Below the pieces are notes generated by a model. The model ran no database searches. It was not told the origin of the DNA and worked only from the letters and a program-made list of their open reading frames with translations. DNA of 43,706 nucleotides from an uncultured Alphaproteobacteria bacterium (GTDB taxonomy: Bacteria > Pseudomonadota > Alphaproteobacteria > HIMB59 > GCA-002718135), in assembly GCA_902602515.1 (NCBI GenBank), contig CACKRG010000008.1:1-43706 (forward strand). The letters are read 5' to 3'. Positions within the stretch are counted from its first letter, which is position 1. Every line of letters begins with the position of its first letter. Of this stretch, positions 33,298-41,456 are shown piece by piece. The translations under genes were made by a program, and so were the position numbers.

Positions 33298-34734
33298 ATG
33301 GAAACTCGTAACTTTATTAATGGAAAATTTATTAATTCACTTTCAAAAGAAGAATTAGCAGTAATTAATCCAGCTAATCAAAACCTAGTTGGTAATATAG
33401 ATCAAGCATTGGATGATGAAATTGATTTAGCTTACGAGTCAGCAAAAAAAGCTTTTGATAAAAGAATACTCATTGATATGGATCCTAAAGATAAATCTAG
33501 AATGATGAGAGCAATTGCAGCAAAACTTAGAGAGTATAGAGAAATTGGAGGAAAAATCTTAAGTCAGGAAAATGGTAAAACAATCAAACAATGTATGGGT
33601 GAGTTTGATGGAGCAGCTGACACTTTTGATTTTTATGCAGGTATGACTGATAAAATTCAGAATAAACTTATTCCATCAGGAAAAGATACATTTAATTACG
33701 TTATTTTAGAACCATTTGGAGTAAGTTTACAAATAGTTCCTTGGAATTATCCTGTTTCTATTTTTTCAGGTATGGTTGCACAGAATTGGATTGTTGGGAA
33801 TACTATTGTTATCAAACCTCCCGAATTATGCCCAATATCATCAAACTTTTATGGAAAAATTTTTGAAGAAGTTGGCGTTCCAGAGGGTATAATAAATATA
33901 GTTCATGGTTTTGGTGAAGTAACCGGCAGAAAGCTTGTTAAACACTCTGGAAGTGATTATATTGTTTTTACAGGATCGCCGGAAGTAGCATCTGAAATAC
34001 TAAAAGAAACGGCTGACCGCATAATCCCCTGTCACTTTGAATTAGGTGGAAAATCAGCAGCGATAATTTATCCTGACGCGGATATAGATAAAGCAGTTGA
34101 AAGTACTATAAAAGGAATTTTTAAGCCCAATGCAGGTCAAATTTGTGTGGCAATGTCTAGAGTAATTGTTCATCCTAAAATAAAGGATGAGTACATGACA
34201 AAATTAGTTGCTAAATCTGCTAAACTTAAAATAGGATCAGGGGAAAAACCTGATACAGAAATTACACCATTAATATCTAAGGAGCAAATTCAAAGAGTTT
34301 CAAATTACGTAAATTCTGGTGTTCAATCTGGAGCTACATTAGCTCTTGGTGGTAAAGAGAGTGACAATAAAGAAGGTAACTTTTATGAACCAACAATTTT
34401 TGATAATGTACCAATAGATGCAACAATTGCTCAAGATGAAATTTTTGGTCCTGTAACATCTGTATTTAATTTTGAAACTGAGGACGAAGCAATTAAAATA
34501 GCTAATTCAACTAGTTATGGTTTAGCATCTGGAGTGTTTACTTCTAATGATGAAAAAGCAAAATGGACAGCTGAGAGAATTCAGGCGGGAATAATATGGC
34601 ACAACGATTGGTTTGTAGATGGAACTAACTTACCAGGAGGGGGATACAAAAAGTCTGGATATGGAAGAGATGGTGGAGTTGATGGAATATATAGCCACGG
34701 CCAAACCAAAAGAGTAAGTAAAAGATTATATTAA
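33298..34734 (+). CDS. NAD(P)-dependent aldehyde dehydrogenase
   Basis: A 478-aa ALDH-superfamily enzyme. Catalytic Cys283 in NAGQICVAMSR, general base Glu248 in CHFELGGKSA, and Asn150 in PWNYPVSIF for the oxyanion hole. Cofactor-binding FTGSPEVA and the C-terminal GYKKSGYGRDGG complete the fold. Substrate cannot be deduced. Its position (diiron oxygenase upstream, PanB-like gene 5 nt downstream, sugar transporters around) suggests oxidation of an aldehyde intermediate or product of the island's pathway to an acid. Confidence 0.92.
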   Translation: METRNFINGKFINSLSKEELAVINPANQNLVGNIDQALDDEIDLAYESAKKAFDKRILIDMDPKDKSRMMRAIAAKLREYREIGGKILSQENGKTIKQCMGEFDGAADTFDFYAGMTDKIQNKLIPSGKDTFNYVILEPFGVSLQIVPWNYPVSIFSGMVAQNWIVGNTIVIKPPELCPISSNFYGKIFEEVGVPEGIINIVHGFGEVTGRKLVKHSGSDYIVFTGSPEVASEILKETADRIIPCHFELGGKSAAIIYPDADIDKAVESTIKGIFKPNAGQICVAMSRVIVHPKIKDEYMTKLVAKSAKLKIGSGEKPDTEITPLISKEQIQRVSNYVNSGVQSGATLALGGKESDNKEGNFYEPTIFDNVPIDATIAQDEIFGPVTSVFNFETEDEAIKIANSTSYGLASGVFTSNDEKAKWTAERIQAGIIWHNDWFVDGTNLPGGGYKKSGYGRDGGVDGIYSHGQTKRVSKRLY

Positions 34735-34739
34735 ATTTT

Positions 34740-35528
34740 ATGAAAAAACTAACTGTAAAAGAAATATTAGAATTAAAAGGAATTAAAAAATTATCAGAAG
34801 TTTATACTCACAATCCATTAGAAGCTGAAGCATGTGAAAGTGCAGGTATTGAAATGATTGTTTCATCAGAGTTAAATGATATTGGTGGAATAAGAGATGC
34901 TGCAAAGAATACTTTTTTTACTGTTGGATTACCATATGGAAAGTATTTAAATGAAAATGAAATTGTTAAAAGATCTTTTGAATTATTAAAAATTGGAGCT
35001 GATGCAATTTATTGTCCACAATCTGCAAAACTCATTAAAGCAATTTCAGACGAAGGTATTCCAGTTGTTGGTCATTCTGGCTTTATTCCATATAAGTCAA
35101 CTTTATATGGAGGTTTTAGAGCGTATGGCAAAACAGCTCATGAAGCAATAAAAATTTACGATCAGTGTATGTTGCTGCGTGATGCAGGTGTATTTGCAAT
35201 TGAAATTGAGATTGTTCCTTTCAAAGTTGCTGAATTAATATCAAATAATATTGATGTATTTATGATAGGTATGGGAAGTGGATTGGGTTGTGATGCTCAA
35301 TATTTATTTGCTGAAGATATTTTAGGTTACAATGATGGTCACATACCAAGGCATGCAAAAGTATATTCAAATATTGGTAAAGACTATAGAAGAATTAAAG
35401 AAAAGTCTGAAGAAGCGTTTAAAATGTTTAAAAGTGATGTAGAATCAAAAAAATATCCTTCAGAAGAGCATGATATCAATATCTCAATTGAAGAATATAA
35501 TGCTTTTGCGAAAATTTTAAAAAATTAA
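34740..35528 (+). CDS. PanB-like (ketopantoate hydroxymethyltransferase superfamily) protein with altered active site
   Basis: A 262-aa TIM-barrel protein clearly related to PanB: VVGHSGFIPYKSTLYGGFRA aligns with GHLGLTPQSVNIFGGYKV, MIGMGSGLGCDAQ with IGIGAGNVTDGQ, and GHIPRHAKVY with GHIPKFAKNF; the length is standard. But the PanB metal ligands are gone. By manual alignment to E. coli PanB: Asp45 (GDS) is Ser in VSSEL, Asp84 (ADLPF) is Gly in VGLPY, Lys112/Glu114 (VKIEG) read IYCPQ. Glu181 (LECVP) is kept as IEIVP. It probably catalyses something other than ketopantoate synthesis. It sits 5 nt behind the ALDH gene, in the same operon. Confidence 0.8.
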   Translation: MKKLTVKEILELKGIKKLSEVYTHNPLEAEACESAGIEMIVSSELNDIGGIRDAAKNTFFTVGLPYGKYLNENEIVKRSFELLKIGADAIYCPQSAKLIKAISDEGIPVVGHSGFIPYKSTLYGGFRAYGKTAHEAIKIYDQCMLLRDAGVFAIEIEIVPFKVAELISNNIDVFMIGMGSGLGCDAQYLFAEDILGYNDGHIPRHAKVYSNIGKDYRRIKEKSEEAFKMFKSDVESKKYPSEEHDINISIEEYNAFAKILKN

Positions 35529-35565
35529 AATTTTAAGATTTATTATATTTTAAATTATCTTTTGC

Positions 35566-35593
35566 TTGACTTCCAAAACGTTTTGGATTTAAT
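35566..35593 (+). promoter_or_regulatory. second LacI-type operator-promoter, before the CUT2 transporter
   Basis: TTGACT (35566-35571, -35), then the perfect palindrome TCCAAAACGTTTTGGA (35572-35587), then TTTAAT (35588-35593, -10) with a 16-nt spacer. The 14-bp core CCAAAACGTTTTGG is identical to that before aglE, and the geometry is the same. It lies 44 bp upstream of the binding-protein start (35632). Confidence 0.82.
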
Positions 35594-35631
35594 TTATTAT
35601 TATTAAAATTTATTAATATTTTGGAGGAAAA

Positions 35632-36627
35632 ATGAAAATTTTAAAGATTTTTTTAGCTTTTATTTTTATATTACCTTTATCTTTTCAATCAGTAGCGGCT
35701 CCTACTGGACAAGATTTAGGTGATAAGTGGTGCTCAGACGTAAAAATGCATTTTTATGCTGGAGGACCTGAAGCTGGAGGTTTTGCAGGAATTGTTGCTG
35801 CTGGTGCAATGAACGCTATAAGAGATACAGGCGCTGACGCAGAAATAATTTATTCAGAGTGGGATTTTGAAAAAATGGTTCGCCAACTTCGAGAGTCCGT
35901 TGGACTTGGAGTAGATGCTATTGCAATGATGGGACATCCAGGTGATGAAGCGTTAATGCCATTGGCAAGACAAGCTGCCGATAATGGAATTTTAATGACT
36001 TATCAAAATGTCGATCCATCTGGAGTAAGAGCAAAATACGGAGGTGGATATGTTGGAGCTAATTTAGCAACTCAAGGAAAGGCACTCGCAAGAGAAGCAA
36101 TTAGACAATTTGGTTTTGAAGCAGGAGATCATGCTATTGTTATGGTTCCTATTGGTGATTATGCTAGAGCTCAAAGAGAAGATGGTGCAAGGATTATTTT
36201 TGAAGAACACGGAATGACTGTTACAGTTCTTGATGGTGATCCAAAATATGCTTCAGACCCTAACATGACTATTCCAATTTTTTCAGCAGCACTAAATGCT
36301 AATCCAGAAACGAAAGTTATAGTTCATTCTGGAAGTGATATAATGAATGTTGCAGAAGGAATTGCAAAGGCTGCAGGTTATGGTCCTAATGAGTTACTTC
36401 AAATTGGTTTTGATACAAGCCCTCAAATAATGTCTGCTTTTGAAAAAGGTTATGTTCATCTTACTTCTGATCAACAGCCATTTTTACAAGGTTATTTACC
36501 AGTACTTTCTTTATGTCAAACAGCAGTACTTGGAACAGGTGCAATAAATCAAGATACTGGTGCAGGTTTTGTTGATACTAATAACTATCAAGCTGTAAAA
36601 GCACTTGCAGACGCAGGATTAAGATAA
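35632..36627 (+). CDS. CUT2-type sugar ABC transporter substrate-binding protein (RbsB-like)
   Basis: A 331-aa periplasmic sugar-binding protein. Signal peptide of about 23-25 aa (ILPLSFQSVAA). Type I binding-protein features: MKMHFYAGG-like start, AIIYSEWDFEKMVRQLRESV, DAIAMMGHPGDEALMPLARQ, GANLATQGKALAREAIRQ, VIVHSGSDIMNVAEGIAKAAG and TSDQQPFLQGYLPVLSLC, characteristic of CUT2 binding proteins that bind monosaccharides or cyclitols (RbsB, FrcB, MocB). Ribosome site GGAGG precedes ATG by 6-7 nt. Substrate unknown; LacI operator upstream ties it to the aglEFG system. Confidence 0.88.
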   Translation: MKILKIFLAFIFILPLSFQSVAAPTGQDLGDKWCSDVKMHFYAGGPEAGGFAGIVAAGAMNAIRDTGADAEIIYSEWDFEKMVRQLRESVGLGVDAIAMMGHPGDEALMPLARQAADNGILMTYQNVDPSGVRAKYGGGYVGANLATQGKALAREAIRQFGFEAGDHAIVMVPIGDYARAQREDGARIIFEEHGMTVTVLDGDPKYASDPNMTIPIFSAALNANPETKVIVHSGSDIMNVAEGIAKAAGYGPNELLQIGFDTSPQIMSAFEKGYVHLTSDQQPFLQGYLPVLSLCQTAVLGTGAINQDTGAGFVDTNNYQAVKALADAGLR

Positions 36628-36637
36628 TAATTATTTT

Positions 36638-36668
36638 AACTGACTCATTAAAAATGAGTCAGTTTTTT
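36638..36668 (+). terminator. rho-independent terminator between CUT2 binding protein and ATPase genes
   Basis: Perfect 11-bp stem AACTGACTCAT/ATGAGTCAGTT (36638-36648 with 36654-36664), loop TAAAA, then T6. It directly follows the binding-protein stop and ends 4 nt before the ATPase ATG, the same position as the hairpin after aglE. Confidence 0.88.
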
Positions 36669-36672
36669 ACTT

Positions 36673-37419
36673 ATGGAAAATATCATTCAATTAGATAAAG
36701 TAACAAAAAAATTCGGAGGTATAACTGCTTTAAATAAAGCTTCACTTCATGTCAAAAAAGGTGAGGTCGTTGGGCTTATTGGTGATAATGGTGCTGGAAA
36801 ATCAACTTTAATTAAAACTTTAGTTGGTGTTTATAGCCCTGATGAAGGTCATATTTTAATAAGAGGTAAAAATGTTAATTCGTGGAATGCATTAAAAGCT
36901 AGAGAGGCAGGAATAGAAACAGTTTTTCAGGATAGAGCATTAACACCTCAGCAATCAATAGTTAAAAATATCTTTATGGGTAAAGAATTAAGATATCCTT
37001 TTGGCTTTATAAAAGAAAAAGAGCAAATAAAAGAAGCAAATAGATTAATAAGAGAAATAGGATTTACTTCAAATTTAATAAATGCTGATTCGCCAGTTGG
37101 AAATCTTTCTGGAGGAGAAAGACAAGGTGTTGCTATTGCAAGAGCAATATACAACAATGCTGAGTTAATTGTATTAGATGAACCTACAAATAATTTATCT
37201 CTAAATGAGACACAAAAGGTTTTTGATTTTGTATTAAATGTTAAAAAGTCAAATAGATCAGTGTTATTTATTGGTCATAATATTTATCATGTGTATGATA
37301 TTTCAGATAGATTTGTAATTCTTGACAGAGGCGAGGTAGTTCATGAATTGAATAAGAGGAGTGTTTCATCTCCAGAAGAATTAATGAAAATAATGAGAGA
37401 AACAATAGTTAGGCACTAA
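36673..37419 (+). CDS. CUT2-type sugar ABC transporter ATPase (single-domain, FrcA-like)
   Basis: A 248-aa ATPase with one nucleotide-binding domain, so two copies would be needed per transporter (RbsA instead has two fused domains). Walker A GDNGAGKST (37-45), signature LSGGER (145-150), Walker B LIVLDEPTNNL (165-175). The C-terminal GHNIYHVYDISDRFVILD has the H-loop. Starts 4 nt after the hairpin at 36668. The permease gene follows 5 nt later. Confidence 0.88.
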   Translation: MENIIQLDKVTKKFGGITALNKASLHVKKGEVVGLIGDNGAGKSTLIKTLVGVYSPDEGHILIRGKNVNSWNALKAREAGIETVFQDRALTPQQSIVKNIFMGKELRYPFGFIKEKEQIKEANRLIREIGFTSNLINADSPVGNLSGGERQGVAIARAIYNNAELIVLDEPTNNLSLNETQKVFDFVLNVKKSNRSVLFIGHNIYHVYDISDRFVILDRGEVVHELNKRSVSSPEELMKIMRETIVRH

Positions 37420-37424
37420 TCAAT

Positions 37425-38396
37425 ATGAATAATAAATCATTTATAAATAATATGTTTCATAAAAATGGAAGAGCTCTTGGGAGTATAGGATACTTTATTT
37501 TATTAATGGCTATTTTTTTTATAGGTGCTCCTGAAGCATGGATTAGACCAAACTTGCATCAATCTGTTTTTGTAATGATGCCAACATTGATATTTTTAAC
37601 CATTCCTCTTGTTTTTCTTGTAGCATCAGGAGAAATAGATTTATCTTTTGCATCGACATATGCAGTAGCTGCTTATGTGTTTGCTCTATTAGTAAAAATT
37701 GGTATAGATCCAGGAATTTGTTTTGTTGCAGGTCTTTTAACTGGAGCAGCTATAGGGGCGCTTGTTGGAACTTTAATAGTTGTTTTCCGCTTATCATCAT
37801 TAGTAGCTTCTCTTGGTGTATTGTTTTTATTAAGGGGTGTAATATTACTCTTAACAAATAGTAGATCAATTACAATAATGCAGGTTGAAAATCATTGGAT
37901 TTATCCTCTTTTAGTTGGAAAATTTTATGGCTTTCCAATGCAAATTTTTTGGGCAGCTATATTTATTATTTTTTGTTATTATTTTTTCAATAAACATGTT
38001 TTTGGTATTCACATTCAGCATGTTGGAGATAATTCAGTAAGTGCAGAACAAATGGGAATAAATGTGAATGCAGTAAAAATTAAAGCATTTATGTTTGTAG
38101 GTGTTGGAGCTGCATTAGGTGGCATGTTTACAACAATGATTACCTACACTTTTTTTCCAACTCAAGGATTTGGGTATTTATTACTTGCACTTGCTGCTGT
38201 TTTTGTTGGAGGAACTCCTTATTGGGGAGGTTTAGGTACTATAATTGGGGCAGTATTTGGAGTTGGAGTAATTGCATATATGGAAGTTGGTATTATCGCA
38301 ATAGGTTGGAGTGGTGAATGGAGACAATTTTTTAATGGTTTAATAATTCTTCTAGCTTTACTCGGTCATAGATTACATGGAGAAAGAGTAAGATAA
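37425..38396 (+). CDS. CUT2-type sugar ABC transporter permease (RbsC-like)
   Basis: A 323-aa permease with about nine or ten TM segments. CUT2 features: LVASGEIDLSFASTYAVAAY (the conserved GxIDLS), GTLIVVFRLSSLVASLGVLF and the cytosolic GDNSVSAEQMGINVNAVKIKAFM region that takes the place of the EAA loop, plus AAVFVGGTPYWGGLGTIIGA. It completes the transporter with the two genes before. thuA follows after 4 nt, so transport and processing are cotranscribed. Confidence 0.89.
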   Translation: MNNKSFINNMFHKNGRALGSIGYFILLMAIFFIGAPEAWIRPNLHQSVFVMMPTLIFLTIPLVFLVASGEIDLSFASTYAVAAYVFALLVKIGIDPGICFVAGLLTGAAIGALVGTLIVVFRLSSLVASLGVLFLLRGVILLLTNSRSITIMQVENHWIYPLLVGKFYGFPMQIFWAAIFIIFCYYFFNKHVFGIHIQHVGDNSVSAEQMGINVNAVKIKAFMFVGVGAALGGMFTTMITYTFFPTQGFGYLLLALAAVFVGGTPYWGGLGTIIGAVFGVGVIAYMEVGIIAIGWSGEWRQFFNGLIILLALLGHRLHGERVR

Positions 38397-38400
38397 AATA

Positions 38401-39186
38401 ATGACAAAGATTATAATTTGGAATGAGTATATTCATGAAATAGAAAATAGTGATGTAAAAAAAATTTATCCAAATGGTATTCATAATTGTATTAAAGATT
38501 TTTTATCAAATGACACTAATTTAAAGATAGAGACAGTTACCCTTGAGGATGGGGAGAGTAGATTAAATAAAGAAATTTTAAAGGAGTGTAGTGTGCTAAT
38601 TTGGTGGGGTCATAAAGCACATGAAAAGGTTTCAAACAATATAGTTGATAATGTTCAACGACGAGTTTTGGAAGGCATGGGTTTAATAGTTTTACATTCT
38701 GGACATCATTCAAAAATTTTTCAGCGACTAATGGGTACAAATTGCAATCTGACTTGGAGGGAATTTGGAGAAAAAGAAAGAATATGGGTATGCAATCCAG
38801 GTCATCCAATTTGTGAAGGTTTGGATCCCTATTTTGAACTTGAAATGGAAGAAATGTATGGAGAACCATTCCAAGTTCCTTCTCCAGATGAAACAATTTT
38901 TACTAGCTGGTTTGAAGGAGGTGAAACATTCAGATCTGGATTGTTGTATAAAAGAGGAAATGGTCAAATTTTTTATTTTAGACCAGGACACGAAGCTTAT
39001 CCCACATATTATAATAAAAATATCCAGAGAGTAATTAAAAATGCAGTAAATTTTGTAAAACCAAAGAATGATTCTTTGTGGGAAGATATTCATTCTCCAA
39101 CACCAAAAAGTAATAGACCACAACCTATAGAAAAAATTATAAAAAAAGGTATTTCGGTAGAACATCCAACAAATAAGATAAAATGA
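38401..39186 (+). CDS. thuA: ThuA family protein (trehalose utilization)
   Basis: A 261-aa protein of the ThuA-like (glutamine-amidotransferase-fold) family. Blocks: KIIIWNEYIHE, VLIWWGHKAHEKVSN, GLIVLHSGHHSKIFQRLMGT, VCNPGHPICEGLDPYFELEM and GQIFYFRPGHEAYPTYYN. In rhizobia ThuA works with dehydrogenase ThuB in uptake and conversion of trehalose, maltitol and sucrose through 3-keto sugars. The next gene starts 4 nt inside this one (ATGA overlap) and is a ThuB-like oxidoreductase, so the same thuAB pair exists here. Confidence 0.87.
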   Translation: MTKIIIWNEYIHEIENSDVKKIYPNGIHNCIKDFLSNDTNLKIETVTLEDGESRLNKEILKECSVLIWWGHKAHEKVSNNIVDNVQRRVLEGMGLIVLHSGHHSKIFQRLMGTNCNLTWREFGEKERIWVCNPGHPICEGLDPYFELEMEEMYGEPFQVPSPDETIFTSWFEGGETFRSGLLYKRGNGQIFYFRPGHEAYPTYYNKNIQRVIKNAVNFVKPKNDSLWEDIHSPTPKSNRPQPIEKIIKKGISVEHPTNKIK

Positions 39187-40244
39187 AAATTGGAATTGTT
39201 GGCACAGGAAATATTTCTTCTAGGCATTTTTTTGAGTTTAGTAATATAGATCAAGTAAATGTAGAGGCAGTTTGTGATACAAACGAAGATAATCTAAAAA
39301 AATTTTTATCAGATAAAAATAATAAAAATATACGTGGATATCTAAGTCTTGGAGAGATGCTTGAAAAAGAAAAAAATTTTGATGGTATCAGTAACACAAC
39401 ACCAGATAAATTTCATAAAGAAACCACACTACAAATTCTGGATAAAGGATACAATGTTTTTTGTGAAAAGCCGCTAGCTGAAAATTATGAAGATGCAAAA
39501 AAAATGGTTGAGGCTGCCAAGAGATCTAAAACGGTTAATATGGTTAATTTTACATACAGAGAATCAAGTGCTTATCAGAAATTAGTTCAAATAATTAAAT
39601 CAGGTGAAATTGGTGTACCTAGACATGTTAGTGCATGTTATTATCAATCTTGGCTTGCGAGTAATAAATGGGGTGAATGGAGAGAGGAAGATAAGTGGCT
39701 TTGGCGACTATCAACTCAGCATGGAAGTAATGGTGCATTAGGAGATACTGGTGTTCATATTTTTGATTTTGCAGTGAATGCAGTAGGAGATATTAAGGAA
39801 ATTTTTGCAGATCTTAAGACATATTACGACAAAGGTAAAAAAATAAAGAATTATATCTTAGATGCTAATGATGGTTTTAACTCCTTAGTTAGATTTGAAA
39901 ATGGCGCAATAGGCACAATAACTAATTCAAGATTTGCTACTGGTCATGCAAATTCATTAATTTTAGAGGTATTTTGCTCTAAAGGTGGAGTTAAAGTAGA
40001 ATTAGATGAAGAAAGAACAAAATGGTCAACTTTACATATTTGTCAAAAAGAAAAAATAAATGAAATGTCATGGGAAATTATTAAATGTCCTAAAACTCCT
40101 AGCAACTATCAAAATTTCGTAAAATCTATTCAAAGTAAAAATAATTTACAGCCTGATTTTTCTCAAGGCGCCAAAATACAAAAAATAATAGATTCTTGTA
40201 TAAAAAGTAATGACAATAATTCATGGATTGATATAAATAATTAG
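39183..40244 (+). CDS. Gfo/Idh/MocA-type sugar dehydrogenase (ThuB-like)
   Basis: A 353-aa NAD(P)-dependent oxidoreductase. N-terminal Rossmann fold GIVGTGNISSRHFFEF and the family signature CEKPLAENYEDAKKMV near residues 95-110. C-terminal domain carries GALGDTGVHIFDFAVNAVGD, with GDTGVH holding the Asp/His catalytic pair. ThuB of rhizobia oxidises C3 of disaccharides and belongs here. It overlaps thuA by 4 nt, so coupled translation and joint function are likely. Confidence 0.88.
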   Translation: MKIGIVGTGNISSRHFFEFSNIDQVNVEAVCDTNEDNLKKFLSDKNNKNIRGYLSLGEMLEKEKNFDGISNTTPDKFHKETTLQILDKGYNVFCEKPLAENYEDAKKMVEAAKRSKTVNMVNFTYRESSAYQKLVQIIKSGEIGVPRHVSACYYQSWLASNKWGEWREEDKWLWRLSTQHGSNGALGDTGVHIFDFAVNAVGDIKEIFADLKTYYDKGKKIKNYILDANDGFNSLVRFENGAIGTITNSRFATGHANSLILEVFCSKGGVKVELDEERTKWSTLHICQKEKINEMSWEIIKCPKTPSNYQNFVKSIQSKNNLQPDFSQGAKIQKIIDSCIKSNDNNSWIDINN

Positions 40245-40247
40245 AAT

Positions 40248-40264
40248 AAACTGATAGTCAGTTT
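40248..40264 (+). other. 17-nt inverted repeat before the ATPase gene
   Basis: AAACTGA-TAG-TCAGTTT forms a perfect 7-bp stem, starting 3 nt after the ThuB-like stop and 33 nt before the ATPase start. With no T-run, it is not a normal terminator. It may be an mRNA processing hairpin or a binding site; function unknown. Confidence 0.4.
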
Positions 40265-40296
40265 CACACTTGAAAGATCGCTCAAAGGAGGATGAA

Positions 40297-41376
40297 GTGG
40301 CAGATATAAATATAAATACAGTTAATAAGTATTTTGGGGATGTTCATGTTATAAAAGATGTATCCCTAGATATAAAAAGTCAATCGTTCACAGTTCTTGT
40401 TGGACCAAGTGGTTGTGGTAAATCAACCATGCTTAGAATGATTGCAGGTTTAGAAGATATAAATTCAGGTACAATTTCAATTGATGGCCAAGTTGTTAAT
40501 GATTTACCCCCAAAACAAAGAAACATAGCTATGGTTTTTCAATCATATGCTCTTTATCCGCATATGACTGTTTTTGATAATATGGCATTTGGATTAAAGT
40601 TAGAAAAAAGGTCCAAAGATGAAATTAATGAGAGAGTGAATGAGGCAGCAAGAATATTACAAATTGAAGATTATCTTAAAAGAAAACCTAAGCAACTTTC
40701 TGGTGGTCAAAGACAAAGAGTGGCAATAGGAAGGGCAATAACTAGAAAACCTAAAGTCTTCCTTTTTGATGAGCCACTTTCAAACTTAGATGCTGCATTG
40801 AGAGTTCAAATGAGAGTTGAGCTTGCAAAGTTGCATAATGAATTAGAAGCTACTATGATATATGTTACACATGATCAAACTGAAGCAATGACTTTGGCAG
40901 ATGACATTGTTGTTCTTGATACAGGTATTGTTTCACAAAAAGGTTCACCTTTAGAACTATATGACAAACCAAATAATATGTTCGTAGGGGGATTTATTGG
41001 ATCACCAAAAATGAATTTTATTTCCTCAAAAATTACTAGTAAAAGTAATAATAGCACAGAGGTGGATTTAATGGGCATGTCAAAAATAAGTGTGCCCAAA
41101 TTTTCAGCATCCTCTTCTGAAGGAGACAATGTTACATTAGGAATAAGACCTGAACATTTATTAGTAAACCAAGACTCAGATGGAAGCTGGGAAAGCAAGG
41201 TGTTTGTTGTAGAAAAATTAGGCTCAGGAACTTTTTTATATTTAGAAAAAGATGGAGAACCTTTAGTAGCAGAAACAGAAGGTCATTCTGATATCAAAGT
41301 TGGTGATACAGTTAAAATTGGCTTCCCATCAAATAGATGTCATCTATTTGATAGCTCAAATAAAGCATTTAAATAA
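40297..41376 (+). CDS. sugar ABC transporter ATPase (UgpC/MalK/AglK family)
   Basis: A 359-aa ATPase with a C-terminal TOBE domain. Walker A GPSGCGKST (36-44), Q-loop VFQSYALYPH, signature LSGGQRQR (134-141), Walker B VFLFDEPLSNLDAALR. GVTLGIRPEHLL-type C-terminal element (VTLGIRPEHL) is MalK/UgpC-like. Start GTG at 40297 is chosen as AGGAGG lies 6-7 nt before it; the longer frame from TTG at 40270 includes the ribosome site itself. It is the only CUT1-type ATPase in the window, so it probably powers aglFG, 9 kb upstream. Confidence 0.92.
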   Translation: MADININTVNKYFGDVHVIKDVSLDIKSQSFTVLVGPSGCGKSTMLRMIAGLEDINSGTISIDGQVVNDLPPKQRNIAMVFQSYALYPHMTVFDNMAFGLKLEKRSKDEINERVNEAARILQIEDYLKRKPKQLSGGQRQRVAIGRAITRKPKVFLFDEPLSNLDAALRVQMRVELAKLHNELEATMIYVTHDQTEAMTLADDIVVLDTGIVSQKGSPLELYDKPNNMFVGGFIGSPKMNFISSKITSKSNNSTEVDLMGMSKISVPKFSASSSEGDNVTLGIRPEHLLVNQDSDGSWESKVFVVEKLGSGTFLYLEKDGEPLVAETEGHSDIKVGDTVKIGFPSNRCHLFDSSNKAFK

Positions 41377-41391
41377 GAATCGTGAATATAA

Positions 41392-41413
41392 TTGCCCCTA
41401 TTTTTAGGGGCAA
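41392..41413. terminator. hairpin terminator after the ATPase gene (bidirectional)
   Basis: Stem TTGCCCCTA/TAGGGGCAA (41392-41400 with 41405-41413) with a TTTT loop, 16 nt after the ATPase stop. The tail on both strands is AT-rich but has no strict T-run, so the efficiency is uncertain. Confidence 0.65.
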
Positions 41414-41456
41414 AATATGATTTTTTAAATAAATTGTTACAAGATTATATATTTTA

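Noticed and set aside
38537-39165. Several frames on both strands inside thuA
   Set aside because: Shadows of thuA; their composition follows the reverse reading of its codons.
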